Positions 1 through 9,326 of a stretch of DNA of 64,000 bases are shown here, one piece after another. The DNA lies in NCBI RefSeq assembly GCF_019746665.1, contig NZ_JAIERS010000006.1, positions 186,001 through 250,000 on the forward strand, in the 5' to 3' direction. How positions within the stretch are numbered: position 1 is the first letter of the stretch; every line of letters starts with the position of its first letter. The notes under the pieces were generated by a model. That model was not told where the DNA came from, did not search any database, and saw only the letters and a program-made list of their open reading frames with translations. A program made the translations under genes and the position numbers. The stretch is from Sphingomonas sp. (lineage in GTDB: Bacteria > Pseudomonadota > Alphaproteobacteria > Sphingomonadales > Sphingomonadaceae).

Positions 1-55
1 ACCTGGCGAAGCAGGGATAAGGGTTCAGACGACATCATGCGCGGACTTGTTTGAC

Positions 56-90
56 TTGACCAAAACAGAACGAAATTGCATATTGTCGTT
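56..90 (+). promoter_or_regulatory. candidate promoter with overlapping inverted repeat
   Basis: TTGACC (56-61) and CATATT (79-84) are 17 bases apart, a good sigma-70-like spacing upstream of the SDR gene at 116. The short arms AACGA (69-73) and TCGTT (86-90) flank the -10 region and could be an operator for a TetR-like repressor. The arms are short, so this is a weak call; bases 1-55 show nothing else. Confidence 0.35.
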
Positions 91-115
91 CACTTTGTCC
101 AGTAGAGAGATCCAT

Positions 116-1165
116 ATGAACCCCGGCAGCCGATCGATTTTGGTGAGCGGTGCCAACGGCTTTATCGCCGCCCATGCGGTCGAACGGCTGCTGGCGCGCG
201 GCGATTCGGTAATCGGCACGGTGCGCAATCCCGATGACCCCAAGCACGGTTTCCTGCGGGCGCTCCCGGGTGCCGAACGGCTTTCGCTGTCGCCGGCCGA
301 CCTGCTGGACGCGCAGTCCTTCCTCGCGCCGGCGAGCCAGGCCGATGCGGTGTTACACATGGCCAGCCCCTATGTGATGACGGTGCGCGATCCGCAGCGC
401 GACCTAGTCGATCCGGCGGTGCAAGGCACGCTGGCGGTGCTTGAGGCGGCCGCGAAAAGCCCGCGCGTCAAGCGCGTTGTCCTCACCTCGTCGATGGCCG
501 CGGTCACCGATGAACCGCCCACGGATCGCGCGCTTACCGAAGGCGATTGGAACACGCGATCGACGCTCCGCCGAAATCCCTATTATCTGTCGAAGACGCT
601 CGCCGAGCGCGCGGCGTGGGATTTCATGGCGCAGGCCAAGCCGGGGTTCGATCTGGTCGTCATCAATCCCTTTCTCGTAGTCGGCCCCGCCCACACCGCG
701 GCGATCAACACCTCGAACCAGATCTTCGTCGACCTGCTGGCGGGAACCTATCCGGTGATCATGGCGCTCGACTGGGGCTTCGTCGACGTGCGCGACGTGG
801 CGGACGCGCATCTGCTGGCGCTGGATAACGACCAGGCCAGCGGCCGCTATCTGTGCGCGGCGGCGAATATGAACATGGCGGAGGTCGTGCGGCTGGTGCG
901 CGCGGCGGGCTATCGCGGCAAATTGCCGAGCCTGGAACTGACGGGCGCGATCGGCACATCGCTGATGCGCCTGGCGAGCTATGCGCAGCCCCAGGGCGTC
1001 GGCAGCTATCTGCGCAGCCATCTCGGCCGCGTGCCGCGCGTCGACACCGCCAAGATCAGGCGCGAACTCAGCATGGCGTTCCGGCCGGTCGAGCAGAGCA
1101 TTCGCGATACGCTCGCCGATTTGGCGCGTTGGGGGCATATTCGGGGCGCGGAACAAGCCAAGTGA
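116..1165 (+). CDS. NAD-dependent epimerase/dehydratase (DFR-like aldehyde reductase, SDR)
   Basis: Extended short-chain dehydrogenase of about 349 aa. The N-terminus has the Rossmann nucleotide motif GANGFIA and the middle has the catalytic YYLSK (Tyr-x3-Lys) preceded by a TSSMAAV serine segment, as in dihydroflavonol-4-reductase and methylglyoxal/aldehyde-reductase relatives. It probably reduces an aldehyde or ketone with NADPH in the cytosol; the substrate cannot be read from sequence. I chose ATG 116 because GAGAGA lies just upstream and the protein then begins a few residues before the Rossmann fold; an upstream ATG at 47 would add an unlikely tail. Its stop overlaps the GTG of the next gene, so the two are co-translated. 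Confidence 0.85.
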   Translation: MNPGSRSILVSGANGFIAAHAVERLLARGDSVIGTVRNPDDPKHGFLRALPGAERLSLSPADLLDAQSFLAPASQADAVLHMASPYVMTVRDPQRDLVDPAVQGTLAVLEAAAKSPRVKRVVLTSSMAAVTDEPPTDRALTEGDWNTRSTLRRNPYYLSKTLAERAAWDFMAQAKPGFDLVVINPFLVVGPAHTAAINTSNQIFVDLLAGTYPVIMALDWGFVDVRDVADAHLLALDNDQASGRYLCAAANMNMAEVVRLVRAAGYRGKLPSLELTGAIGTSLMRLASYAQPQGVGSYLRSHLGRVPRVDTAKIRRELSMAFRPVEQSIRDTLADLARWGHIRGAEQAK

Positions 1166-2298
1166 GCAAGTGGCTCACCCGCCTCGGTATCGCCGCGCTT
1201 TTGCTGGCCGTCGCCTTGCTGGCGACGCTCTACACGCTCTTTGGGGGTGGCAAGCCCTATCCAGACCTTTCGGGCCCCCCGCGCCTGCCGGATGGAACGA
1301 TGATCGCCGCCGTCGTCTCGCCACGACCGATGGGCAATGTCGCCGTGTCGCGGCGGGGTCGCATCTTCTACACCATCCACCCGGAATCGAAACCGCCTTA
1401 TCCCAAGCTTTACGAATGGAAAAACGGCAAACCGGTGGCCTGGCCCGCGGGCACCGACCAGCGGCGCCTGTTCGAGACTCCGCTTGGCATCCGCATCGAT
1501 AGTCGTAACCGCCTGTGGATCATCGATCCCGCCAACCACGGCACTGGACAGGCGCGGCTGATCGCGTTTGATGTCGACAGCGGGCGCGAGGTCCATCGGT
1601 TCGATTTTCCCGGCGCCGTCGCGCCGCTGGGGTCGTTCCTGCAGGACATGTCGATCAGCCCCGATGGCCGCTGGGTGTACATCGCCGATGTCGGTTTCTG
1701 GGCGAAGCGGCCCGCGATCGTGGTGTATGATACCCAGGCCCGCACCGCGCGGCGGGTGCTGAGCCGCGATGCCAGCGTCTATCCCCAGAACATCCTGATC
1801 CACAATCAGATCAAGCCGATGCGCTTCCTGGGTGGCCTGCTCGAAATGAAGACGGGGGTGGACGGCATAGCGGCGTCGCGCGACGGCAAGTGGGTCTATT
1901 ATGCCGCGATGAACCATGACACGCTGTATCGGGTGCCAGCGGCCGCGCTACAGAATCCGGCGCTTGGCGACGATGCCATCAGGCGGCAGGTGCGGGCGGT
2001 GGGCCGCAAGCCGCTCAACGACGGGATTACGACCGACGACGCCGGGAACATCTTCCTGACCGATATCGAGCATCAGGCGGTGCTGCGGATGACGCCGGCG
2101 GGCAAGCTCTCGACAGTCATCAAGGACAAGCGCATCCGCTGGGCCGATGGCCTGTCCTGGGGGCCGGACGGCTGGCTCTATCTGGCGGACAGCGCTATCC
2201 CCCATATCATCCTAGAAAATGCCGAGCACCACGCCGCGAACGCGCCTTATTATGTCTGGCGGTTCAAGCCGGGATCGAGCGCGCCCGCGGGGCAATGA
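1162..2298 (+). CDS. Major Royal Jelly/Yellow-like protein (L-dopachrome tautomerase-related)
   Basis: Protein of 378 aa starting at a GTG that overlaps the stop of the SDR gene (GTGA). Residues about 6-26 form one hydrophobic segment (signal anchor or uncleaved signal), so the rest is probably periplasmic. The body reads as a beta-propeller of the Yellow/Major Royal Jelly type (PF03022 or SMP-30-like), with repeated segments such as PLGIRIDSRNRLWIID, SISPDGRWVYIADVG and IAASRDGKWVYYAAMN. Bacterial members are usually annotated as L-dopachrome-tautomerase related, but their reaction is not established. Coupling to a reductase suggests a shared small-molecule substrate, perhaps a lactone or quinone; that is inference. 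Confidence 0.75.
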   Translation: MSKWLTRLGIAALLLAVALLATLYTLFGGGKPYPDLSGPPRLPDGTMIAAVVSPRPMGNVAVSRRGRIFYTIHPESKPPYPKLYEWKNGKPVAWPAGTDQRRLFETPLGIRIDSRNRLWIIDPANHGTGQARLIAFDVDSGREVHRFDFPGAVAPLGSFLQDMSISPDGRWVYIADVGFWAKRPAIVVYDTQARTARRVLSRDASVYPQNILIHNQIKPMRFLGGLLEMKTGVDGIAASRDGKWVYYAAMNHDTLYRVPAAALQNPALGDDAIRRQVRAVGRKPLNDGITTDDAGNIFLTDIEHQAVLRMTPAGKLSTVIKDKRIRWADGLSWGPDGWLYLADSAIPHIILENAEHHAANAPYYVWRFKPGSSAPAGQ

Positions 2299-2328
2299 GC
2301 GGCGCGGGTCGCGCGTGACGGCGCGACG

Positions 2329-4065
2329 TCACCGCGCCCGTTTCAATACCCAGCTTACGCTCGCGCCGCCTGCCGGAGCGCTGCCGCTCACTACCAGCTG
2401 GTGCGTGGGATGTGGGCGACCGTTGGCGTCGACCCACAGGCTTTCCTCGACCGAAAGCGCGGCGCCCCGGCAGCGAAATTGCCAAAGCCCGCCGCCCGGC
2501 AGCCGCAACAGCGCCGCGAGCCCGTCGCTGGTCGGCGAAATTTCCACCTGCGGCGCCAGGTGAAAGCGCAGCGCGAAGGCGGTCGACGCGCCTTTGGTCC
2601 GGCGCCCAACCGGCAGCAGCATATCCTCGCCGCGTAGTTCCTTGCCATCGGCGGTCAGCACCAATTGCCGGCGGTGGCGAAAGCCGAAGCGGCGGGCATA
2701 GCCATCATGGCTGGCCTCGATCCGGCTCGCCTGATCGGTTTCCTGGCGGCTGAGCTCGACCTCGCTCACCCCCTTGCCGAGCGTGCCGTCGGTGTGGATA
2801 GCGGTCGAGTTGCTGTCGCCCACGACCAGCGTCGAATGCGCAGCGGTCGTCCGCAGCCCCTCGGCGAGCGCGGCGGGCACCTTGGCGATCACCTGCCGCG
2901 CACCACCGCAATTGACGATCAGCCGCTGTCCGCCGTCCGACAGTTCGAAGGCGAGGGTCGAGGCGCAGCCGCCCTGCGCGAGCCGCGCGACCGGAGGCGG
3001 GGCGGCGTCGATCACCAGCACCGTCTGCCCCGCGGCGAGCCGCTGATAGCCCCAGTCGCGCGCCTGCTTCAGCGGGCGGGTACGCACGCCCGAGGCGGCG
3101 ATCACCGCCTGCACCTGCTCGGCGGAAATCGGGCCGGCGCCTTGCCAGCTGGCAAGCGCGCCGTCGCCCATCGTCAGCCCCAGCAGCGCGGGGACGAGCC
3201 TGGCCAGATGCTCGCCAATGAAGGGCGGCGGATCGAGCCGGCGCGCGGCATAGCCTTCGCGCAGCATCGCGAGCAGCGCGATGATCTCAAGCTGGGCGAG
3301 CGGCGCGCGCTGGGCACAGCCACCATCGGGATAGATCGCCGCGGTCAGCGCGCGCAGAAGCCCGGCTTCGCCGCCCTTCTGCCGGGCCTCGCCACCCGCG
3401 ATCAGCAGCCCCGCCATCGTCACCCCGCACCAGGCGGCGACCCGCGCGACGCCGGGCGGTGCCTTGTCGGCGGTGCGATCGAGATGCCGCGCGCCCCGCG
3501 CCAGCGCGAGCAGCACGCGCGACCGATAGGCGAGATCGGCGCTCGACAGGATCAGCGGCGCGTGCGCGGCCCAGAACAATGTTCGCCGGCCAAGCAGCTC
3601 GGGCGCCCAAGCGGGCTCGCTCACCCGATCGGCATGGGCGGCGAGCCAGGCCTGCATCAGTCGCTCGGCGATTGGCGCACCCTGCGCACGGGTCGCGACA
3701 GTCGAGAGATCGCGCAGCCAGGCGAAGCTGTGGAGATGATCGGCGAAGCGCGGCGAGAAGCGCGGTTTCGCCAGATCGAGCGCGTCCAGCGCGACGCTCT
3801 CGCCATAAAGTTCCAGCCGCCCCTCGGTCAGCGCCTTGCCCCTCGCGACATCGCCCAGCACCGGATCGTCCGGCACCGCGACCAGCTTCAGCGGCTGCTT
3901 GCCCGCGAGCCGCAGCCCGTGGAGCGGGGTGCGCCAGGTGAGCCGCGCGAGCCGTTCGGACAGGCGCTCGGCGAGCGACAGCCCCTTGTCACCCCCCAGC
4001 CGGACGAGGCGCTTGCCCTGCTCGATCGTGTCGGCGATTGTCTCGCGCGGGTCGCGGTCGGCCAC
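2329..4065 (-). CDS. heparinase II/III family protein
   Basis: 578 aa protein with an N-terminal alpha-helical toroid (about 30-330) and a C-terminal beta-sandwich (about 340-578) containing AAHSTLVVGDSNST, typical of the heparinase II/III-like family. It lacks a clear signal peptide, so it is probably cytoplasmic or exported by an unrecognised route. GTG at 4065-4063 overlaps the stop of rpe (TAGTG), so it is translated behind rpe in the minus-strand run rsmB-rpe-heparinase. Family relatives next to housekeeping genes are common in alphaproteobacteria and have no proven polysaccharide substrate. It ends 30 bases from the convergent gene at 1162-2298. I do not link it to the uronate locus at 39-52 kb. 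Confidence 0.85.
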   Translation of the reverse strand: MADRDPRETIADTIEQGKRLVRLGGDKGLSLAERLSERLARLTWRTPLHGLRLAGKQPLKLVAVPDDPVLGDVARGKALTEGRLELYGESVALDALDLAKPRFSPRFADHLHSFAWLRDLSTVATRAQGAPIAERLMQAWLAAHADRVSEPAWAPELLGRRTLFWAAHAPLILSSADLAYRSRVLLALARGARHLDRTADKAPPGVARVAAWCGVTMAGLLIAGGEARQKGGEAGLLRALTAAIYPDGGCAQRAPLAQLEIIALLAMLREGYAARRLDPPPFIGEHLARLVPALLGLTMGDGALASWQGAGPISAEQVQAVIAASGVRTRPLKQARDWGYQRLAAGQTVLVIDAAPPPVARLAQGGCASTLAFELSDGGQRLIVNCGGARQVIAKVPAALAEGLRTTAAHSTLVVGDSNSTAIHTDGTLGKGVSEVELSRQETDQASRIEASHDGYARRFGFRHRRQLVLTADGKELRGEDMLLPVGRRTKGASTAFALRFHLAPQVEISPTSDGLAALLRLPGGGLWQFRCRGAALSVEESLWVDANGRPHPTHQLVVSGSAPAGGASVSWVLKRAR

Positions 4066-4715
4066 TATCCCCTCAACGCGCTGATATTGGCTGCATAATG
4101 CGCTGGGCCGCCCTTGAAGACGGCGGTGCCGGCGACGAGCGCGTCGGCGCCCGCGTTGATGCAGGCGCGGGCGGTGGCGGCGTCGACCCCGCCATCGACC
4201 TCAAGGTCGATCGGCTTGCCGAGCGCGTCGATCGATTTGCGGATCGCGGCGATCTTGCGCAGCTGCGAGCTGATGAACGCCTGGCCGCCAAAGCCCGGGT
4301 TCACGCTCATCACTAGCACCAGATCGACTTCCTCCAGCACATAATCGAGCATCTTGGCGGGCGTTGCCGGGTTGAGCGAGACGCCGGCGCGCTTGCCGAG
4401 CGCCTTGATCCGCTGGAGCGTGCGGTGGAGGTGGGGGCCAGCCTCGGGGTGGACGGTGATCGTGTCGGCGCCGGCCTCCGCGAACGCCTCCAGATAGGGA
4501 TCGACCGGCGCGATCATCAGATGCACGTCGAATGGCTTGGCGGTGTGCGGGCGCAGCGCCTTCACCACCGCCGGGCCGATGGTGAGGTTGGGCACGAAAT
4601 GCCCGTCCATCACATCGACATGGATCCAGTCGGCGCCGGCCGTGTCGATCGCGCGGACTTCCTCGCCCAATTTGGCGAAATCGGCGGAGAGGATCGAGGG
4701 AGCGATGCGGACCAT
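4065..4715 (-). CDS. rpe: ribulose-phosphate 3-epimerase
   Basis: TIM-barrel enzyme of 216 aa interconverting ribulose-5-phosphate and xylulose-5-phosphate in the pentose phosphate pathway. The signatures are APSILSADF at the N-terminus, [15 protein letters not shown] (metal/catalytic Asp) and VNPGFGGQ, then LEVDGGV near the end. I chose ATG 4715 (MVRIAPS); an in-frame ATG at 4727 adds four residues and cannot be excluded because neither has a strong Shine-Dalgarno sequence. It lies 44 bases after rsmB and overlaps the start of the heparinase-like gene. Confidence 0.95.
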   Translation of the reverse strand: MVRIAPSILSADFAKLGEEVRAIDTAGADWIHVDVMDGHFVPNLTIGPAVVKALRPHTAKPFDVHLMIAPVDPYLEAFAEAGADTITVHPEAGPHLHRTLQRIKALGKRAGVSLNPATPAKMLDYVLEEVDLVLVMSVNPGFGGQAFISSQLRKIAAIRKSIDALGKPIDLEVDGGVDAATARACINAGADALVAGTAVFKGGPAHYAANISALRG

Positions 4716-4759
4716 GCGCGCGCCCATAGCACGGCGCCAAGCCCCCGCAAGTTGCGGCT

Positions 4760-6022
4760 TTATCCCAGCCGCCGGAGCGGGGCGATGAAGAAGCCGTCGC
4801 ACCCGCCTTGCTCGAGCAAGGTGCCTGGCGCGGTGCGGACCGGGGCATGGGCGGCGATGCCGGCGGGCAGCGCGGTCGGATCGACGGGTGCGAGCACGTA
4901 ATCAGGGCGGGCGGCGAGGAAGGCGGCAATTTGCCCCTCGCCCTCCTCGGGTTCGAGCGAACAGGTGGCATAGACCAGCAGCCCGCCGGGCTTCACCCAA
5001 TCCGCCGCGCGCGCGAGCAGCCGCGTCTGAAGCGCGGCCAGTTCGGTAATCTGCGGCGGGCGGACGCGGTGGAGCACGTCGGGATGGCGGCGGAAAATGC
5101 CGGTCGCGCTGCACGGTGCGTCGAGCAGCACCGCGTCGAATGGGGCGTCGGGCACCCAGTCCAGCGCGTCGGCGGTGATGATCCCGGCGGTGAGGCCGGT
5201 GCGGGCGAGGTTTTCGGAAAGTCGCGCGAGGCGACTTTGGCTGATGTCGAGCGCGGTCACCGCCCAACCGGCGGCGGCGAGCTGGAGCGTCTTGCCTCCG
5301 GGCGCCGCGCACAGATCGAGCGCGCGGCCGGCGCCTTGCCCGATCAGCCGCGCGGGCAGCGAGGCGGCGATGTCCTGCACCCACCAGCGCCCCTCGCCAT
5401 AGCCCTCGATATCGGGGACGCTGGCGCGCGGCAGGCGCAGATGCCCGGGCATCAGGCTGGTGCCGCCGAGCCGCGTGGCGAGCGCTTCGGTCTCTTCCGG
5501 ATCGGCGAGCGTCAGGTCGAGCGCGGGGGGCGCGGCGAGCATCACCCCCGCCGCCGCCACGGCGTCAGCGCCCCAGGCCGCCTCCCAGCGCGCGGCGACC
5601 GCTCCGGGAACGCGCGCCGCCTCGGGCAGAGACACGCCCCGCCGGCTGAGCGTGCCGAACACGCCGTGGACAAGCCGCTTGGGGCCGCCCTCGACCAGTG
5701 GCAGCACCGTCGCGATCGCGGCGTGATCGGGAGTGCCGAGCACCAGCTTTTGCGCGAGCGCGAGGCGCAGCACCATCCGCGCCTTGGCGTCGTCGGGCAG
5801 CGGGCGCGCGGTCGCCGAGTCGATCAGCGCGTCGAGATCGCCCAGCCGGCGGAGGACGGCGGCGGCGAGGGCGTGGACCAGACCGCGATCATCGGCCCGT
5901 CTCAACCCCTGCGCGGCAGCGTGAAGCGCGCTTTCGAGCGGCTGGCCGCGCCGCAGGACAGCGTCGAGCAGCCGCAGCGCCGCGCGGCGTGCGGGAACGC
6001 CCTCTTGTTCCTCTGCGCTCAA
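4760..6022 (-). CDS. rsmB: 16S rRNA (cytosine-5) methyltransferase RsmB family
   Basis: AdoMet-dependent RNA m5C methyltransferase of 420 aa. Residues 1-135 resemble the NusB-like RNA-binding domain; the catalytic domain follows with DLCAAPGGK (236-244) for AdoMet binding, DAPCSATG with Cys304, and [12 protein letters not shown] with Cys354, the two-cysteine arrangement of RsmB/NOL1/NOP2/sun proteins. The start is unusual: in-frame TTG at 6022-6020 is the best one, with GGAGGAAGG about 10 bases upstream; the ATG nearby is in another frame and closes at once. It diverges from sdhAF4 with only 32 bases between the starts. Confidence 0.92.
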   Translation of the reverse strand: MSAEEQEGVPARRAALRLLDAVLRRGQPLESALHAAAQGLRRADDRGLVHALAAAVLRRLGDLDALIDSATARPLPDDAKARMVLRLALAQKLVLGTPDHAAIATVLPLVEGGPKRLVHGVFGTLSRRGVSLPEAARVPGAVAARWEAAWGADAVAAAGVMLAAPPALDLTLADPEETEALATRLGGTSLMPGHLRLPRASVPDIEGYGEGRWWVQDIAASLPARLIGQGAGRALDLCAAPGGKTLQLAAAGWAVTALDISQSRLARLSENLARTGLTAGIITADALDWVPDAPFDAVLLDAPCSATGIFRRHPDVLHRVRPPQITELAALQTRLLARAADWVKPGGLLVYATCSLEPEEGEGQIAAFLAARPDYVLAPVDPTALPAGIAAHAPVRTAPGTLLEQGGCDGFFIAPLRRLG

Positions 6023-6035
6023 GCTTCCATGTCCT

Positions 6036-6050
6036 TCCTCCAAAGGAGGA
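6036..6050. promoter_or_regulatory. back-to-back Shine-Dalgarno palindrome between rsmB and sdhAF4
   Basis: The 15-base palindrome TCCTCCAAAGGAGGA supplies a strong Shine-Dalgarno for each divergent gene. On either mRNA the SD can pair with the anti-SD-like CCUCC lying three bases upstream, giving a 6-bp hairpin with a 3-base loop that would sequester the SD. No promoter fits in the 32-base gap, so each promoter must lie inside the other gene or beyond it. Confidence 0.6.
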
Positions 6051-6054
6051 GCCC

Positions 6055-6213
6055 ATGGGCCAACGCCCCAGCCATGTGAAGCCGCCCGCCTATCTTTCGC
6101 CGAGCAAGCCCGTGCCCAAGCCGGCCCCGGCCAAGCCGGCTGAAGATCCGCTAGGGATGGACCCGACGCGCTATGGCGATTGGGAATTGAAGGGCGTGGC
6201 GGTGGATTTTTGA
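6055..6213 (+). CDS. DUF1674 protein, succinate dehydrogenase assembly factor 4-like
   Basis: Small protein of 52 aa, Pro/Lys/Ala-rich in the first half and ending PLGMDPTRYGDWELKGVAVDF-like: the PTRYGDWE core is the hallmark of DUF1674/SdhAF4. The mitochondrial homologue helps flavinate or protect the SdhA subunit of succinate dehydrogenase; the bacterial role is inferred. ATG 6055 is preceded by AAAGGAGGAG at ideal spacing. It diverges from rsmB. A REP-like hairpin follows before convergent gpsA. Confidence 0.85.
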   Translation: MGQRPSHVKPPAYLSPSKPVPKPAPAKPAEDPLGMDPTRYGDWELKGVAVDF

Positions 6214-6256
6214 GGGGATCGCGCGGCATCCACCTCAGCGACATTCGCTAATTGCT

Positions 6257-6337
6257 CGTCACCCCGGGCTTGACCCGGGGTCCCGCTGCCTAGCGACGGA
6301 AGAAGAAGCGGGGCCCCGGGTCAAGCCCGGGGCGACG
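6257..6337. repeat. long REP-like inverted repeat, possible bidirectional terminator
   Basis: Two 31-base arms (6257-6287 and 6307-6337) are complementary at 29 of 31 positions, the other two being G-T wobble pairs; each arm itself holds a CCCGGG-type palindrome around CTTGACCCGGGG. The loop is 19 bases. It sits between convergent sdhAF4 and gpsA, so it could end transcription from both sides. A related element is at 60796-60882. Confidence 0.8.
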
Positions 6338-6375
6338 TCGCTCTTAGGGGGTGGGGTAGCGCTAGGAGCGAGGCC

Positions 6376-7344
6376 CTACTCCTCCCGCAGCGGCCGGCTG
6401 AGCAGCGCTTCGATCACCGCATCGACGCTCGCCCCTTCCAGCAGCGCGCAAACCGCGTCGACCACCGGCATCTCCACGCCCACTGCCTGCGCCGCCTTTC
6501 GCAGCACTGGCGCCGTCGCCGCGCCTTCCGCGACGGTGTTGCGATCGCCGAGCAGCGCGGCCGCCGCGCGCCCCTCGCCCAGCCCGACCCCCAGCGCGAA
6601 GTTACGCGACTGGGTCGAGCCGCAGGTGAGCACAAGGTCGCCCAGCCCGGACAGGCCGGTGAGCGTCTCCAGCCGCCCCCCGCGCGCCAGGCCGAAGCGC
6701 ACCATCTCCGCGAAGCCGCGCGCGATCGTCGCCGCGCGGGCATTCTCGCCCAGGTCGGCGCCCGCCACTACCCCGCAGGCGATGGCGAGCACATTCTTCA
6801 CCGCGCCGCCGATTTCGGCGCCGATCACGTCGCTCGAGCCATAAAGCCGCAACGCGCCCCCCGCGAGCCGCGCGACCAGCGCCGCGCGCAGATCGGGGTC
6901 GGCGCAGGCGAGCGTCAGCGCGGTCGGCTTGCCCGCCGCCACCTCGCGCGCGAAGCTGGGGCCGGAGAGCACGGCGAGCGGCGCGGCGGGGTGGAGCTCG
7001 GCCGCGACCTCGCTCATCAGTTGGGCGCTGCCCGCCTCGATCCCCTTGGCGCACAGGATCAGCGGGCGCGCGCCCACCGGCGCCGCGCGCAGCACCGCGC
7101 GGACGAACTGCGCGGGCACCACGACGAGCAGCGCCCCGCAATCCGTGAGCGCCGACAGATCACCCGTCGCCTGGATCGCGGGCGAGAGCGGCACCCCGGG
7201 CAGGAACGGACCATTTTCATGCGTGTCGTTGATCGCGGCGACGACCTCGGCCTCGCGCGCCCATAGCAACGTCTCGCCCTGGCGCGCGATCACCTGCGCC
7301 AGCGCGGTGCCCCAGGCGCCGGCGCCGATGACCCCGAGCTTCAC
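6376..7344 (-). CDS. gpsA: glycerol-3-phosphate dehydrogenase [NAD(P)+]
   Basis: 322 aa cytosolic enzyme reducing dihydroxyacetone phosphate to sn-glycerol-3-phosphate for phospholipid synthesis. The N-terminal [13 protein letters not shown] is the Rossmann loop; [17 protein letters not shown] and the catalytic-Lys segment [14 protein letters not shown] follow, then the helical C-terminal substrate domain with GLSGLGDL. The length is as expected for the family. It starts with GTG at 7344, overlapping the tsaD stop (GTGA), so tsaD-gpsA is a coupled pair. Confidence 0.96.
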   Translation of the reverse strand: MKLGVIGAGAWGTALAQVIARQGETLLWAREAEVVAAINDTHENGPFLPGVPLSPAIQATGDLSALTDCGALLVVVPAQFVRAVLRAAPVGARPLILCAKGIEAGSAQLMSEVAAELHPAAPLAVLSGPSFAREVAAGKPTALTLACADPDLRAALVARLAGGALRLYGSSDVIGAEIGGAVKNVLAIACGVVAGADLGENARAATIARGFAEMVRFGLARGGRLETLTGLSGLGDLVLTCGSTQSRNFALGVGLGEGRAAAALLGDRNTVAEGAATAPVLRKAAQAVGVEMPVVDAVCALLEGASVDAVIEALLSRPLREE

Positions 7345-8375
7345 GCCTTCACTCCCGCGCCGCGCACCGCTTCCGCGCCGGGATCGAGCGGCCAGCGAGC
7401 GCGCGCGGGCGTGTCGAGCGGATCGGTGAGTCCGGCGGCGAAGCGCTCGGCGCCTGCCCAGGCGATCATCGCGGCGTTATCGGTACACAGCCACAAGGGC
7501 GGCGCGACGAAGCGCAGGCCGTGCCCGGTGGCGAGATCGGTGAGCGCCCCGCGCACCGCCTGGTTCGCCGCGACTCCGCCCGCGACCACCAAGGCCGTGG
7601 CCCCCGGCGCCGCGCCGATCGCGCGCGCGGTCCGGTCGATCAGGCACTCGACCACCGCCGCCTGAAAGCTCGCCGCCAGATCCTCCGCCGACACCCCGCC
7701 CGCGTCCCATGCGCGCGCGACCGCGCTTTTGAGGCCGGCGAAGGAGAAATGTGGCTCGGCCGCGCCTTTCAACGGGCGTGGCAGCGGCACCGCGCGCGGA
7801 TCACCCAGCGCCGCCGCGCGCTCGACCGCGGGGCCGCCGGGAAAACCGAGGCCCAGAATCTTGGCGGTCTTGTCGAACGCCTCGCCCGCCGCATCGTCGA
7901 TCGTCGTCGCCAGCCGGCGATAGGCGCCAACGCCTTCCACCAGCAGCAGCTGGCAATGCCCGCCCGAGACGAGCAGCAGCAGATAGGGAAAGGCCAACTC
8001 CGGGTCGGCCAGCCGGGGGCTGAGCGCATGGCCTTCAAGGTGATTGACCGCGATCAGCGGTTTGCCCGCCGCGTGGGCGAGCGCCTTCCCGGTGACGAGC
8101 CCGACCATCACGCCGCCAATGAGTCCCGGCCCCGCGGTCGCGGCGATCGCATCGACCTCGGCCAGCGTCACGCCCGCTTGCGCCAGCGCGGCTTCGACCA
8201 GCGGGGTAAGTATCTCGACATGCGCGCGCGCGGCGATTTCGGGGACGACGCCGCCAAAGGGGGCGTGAGCCTCCTCCTGCCCCGCGAGCTTGTGCGCCAG
8301 CACTTCGCGCGCGCTGGAGACGAGCGCGGCGGCGGTTTCGTCGCACGAGGATTCAAGGCCAAGGATCAGGGCCAT
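7341..8375 (-). CDS. tsaD: tRNA N6-threonylcarbamoyladenosine transferase subunit TsaD
   Basis: 344 aa ASKHA-fold protein that, with TsaB and TsaE, transfers threonylcarbamoyl to A37 of ANN-decoding tRNAs. It begins [10 protein letters not shown] and carries the metal-binding NHLEGH (His112, His116), VSGGHCQL and the C-terminal [13 protein letters not shown] and [12 protein letters not shown]. The start is ATG at 8375; 39 bases separate it from divergent hemC. It is coupled to gpsA downstream. Confidence 0.96.
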   Translation of the reverse strand: MALILGLESSCDETAAALVSSAREVLAHKLAGQEEAHAPFGGVVPEIAARAHVEILTPLVEAALAQAGVTLAEVDAIAATAGPGLIGGVMVGLVTGKALAHAAGKPLIAVNHLEGHALSPRLADPELAFPYLLLLVSGGHCQLLLVEGVGAYRRLATTIDDAAGEAFDKTAKILGLGFPGGPAVERAAALGDPRAVPLPRPLKGAAEPHFSFAGLKSAVARAWDAGGVSAEDLAASFQAAVVECLIDRTARAIGAAPGATALVVAGGVAANQAVRGALTDLATGHGLRFVAPPLWLCTDNAAMIAWAGAERFAAGLTDPLDTPARARWPLDPGAEAVRGAGVKA

Positions 8376-8414
8376 CCCTTCCCTCTAGCGGCCGGGCGCG
8401 CTAGCACAAGCGCA

Positions 8415-9326
8415 ATGACCCTGCTTCGCCTCGGCACACGCGGCTCGCCGCTTGCCCTCACCCAGGCCGACATGACCCGCGCCGCGCTGTGCCAGGCGCA
8501 TGGCTGGACGCCCGACGCGATCGAGATCGTCGTCATCAAGACCACCGGCGACAAGGTGCAGGACCGCGCGCTCGCCGAGATCGGCGGCAAGGCGCTGTGG
8601 ACCAAGGAGCTCGACCGGGCGCTGTTGAGCGGCGAGATCGACTGCGCGGTCCATTCGATGAAGGATGTCGAGACGATCCGTCCGGGCGAGATCGCGATCG
8701 CCGGGATGCTGCCGCGCGCCGATGTCCGCGATCGGCTGATCGGGGCGGACTCCATCGAGGCGCTGAAGCCGGGCGCGGTGATCGGCACCAGCTCGCCCCG
8801 GCGGTCGGCCCAGCTGCGCGCGCTGCGGCCGGATCTGGCCATCACGCTGCTGCGCGGCAATGTCGATACCCGCCTGGCGCGGGTGGCGGAGGGGGCGATC
8901 GACGCGACCCTGCTCGCCGCCGCCGGGCTCGATCGGCTGGGGCGCGGCGCGGTGGGTGCGGCGATCGCGGTGGAGACGATGCTGCCGGCGCCGTCGCAAG
9001 GCGCGGTCGGGATCGAATGCCGGGCCGAGGATGCGCGCGTGCGCCCCTTGATCGCCGCGATCGCCGATGCGCCGACCGTGGCGTGCGTGTCGGCCGAGCG
9101 CGCGCTGCTCGCCGCGCTCAACGCCGATTGCCACTCGCCGATGGCGGCGCTCGCGGTGCCGGAGGGGGATACGCTGCGGCTGCGCGCGGCGCTCTATGCC
9201 GCCGATGGCAGCGACAGCGTGATCGGCGAGGCGCACGGTATCCCGGGGGATTTCTCCTGGACCGCCGCGCTCGCCGCCGATCTGCTCGCCCGCGCGCCCT
9301 CGGCGGTGCGCGCGCTGTTCGGGTGA
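8415..9326 (+). CDS. hemC: hydroxymethylbilane synthase (porphobilinogen deaminase)
   Basis: 303 aa cytosolic heme-pathway enzyme joining four porphobilinogens into hydroxymethylbilane. It has RLGTRGSPLALTQA at the N-terminus, the VHSMKDVE loop, SSPRRSAQLR and the dipyrromethane-cofactor cysteine Cys239 in LNADCHSPM. ATG 8415 gives the standard family start. Its stop overlaps the GTG of hemD, starting the coupled run hemC-hemD-Mic60. Confidence 0.96.
   Translation: MTLLRLGTRGSPLALTQADMTRAALCQAHGWTPDAIEIVVIKTTGDKVQDRALAEIGGKALWTKELDRALLSGEIDCAVHSMKDVETIRPGEIAIAGMLPRADVRDRLIGADSIEALKPGAVIGTSSPRRSAQLRALRPDLAITLLRGNVDTRLARVAEGAIDATLLAAAGLDRLGRGAVGAAIAVETMLPAPSQGAVGIECRAEDARVRPLIAAIADAPTVACVSAERALLAALNADCHSPMAALAVPEGDTLRLRAALYAADGSDSVIGEAHGIPGDFSWTAALAADLLARAPSAVRALFG

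Noticed and set aside
2329..4065. Heparinase II/III-like gene as part of the polysaccharide locus
   Set aside because: It is 35 kb away, coupled to rpe, has no clear signal peptide and lacks the shared operator.
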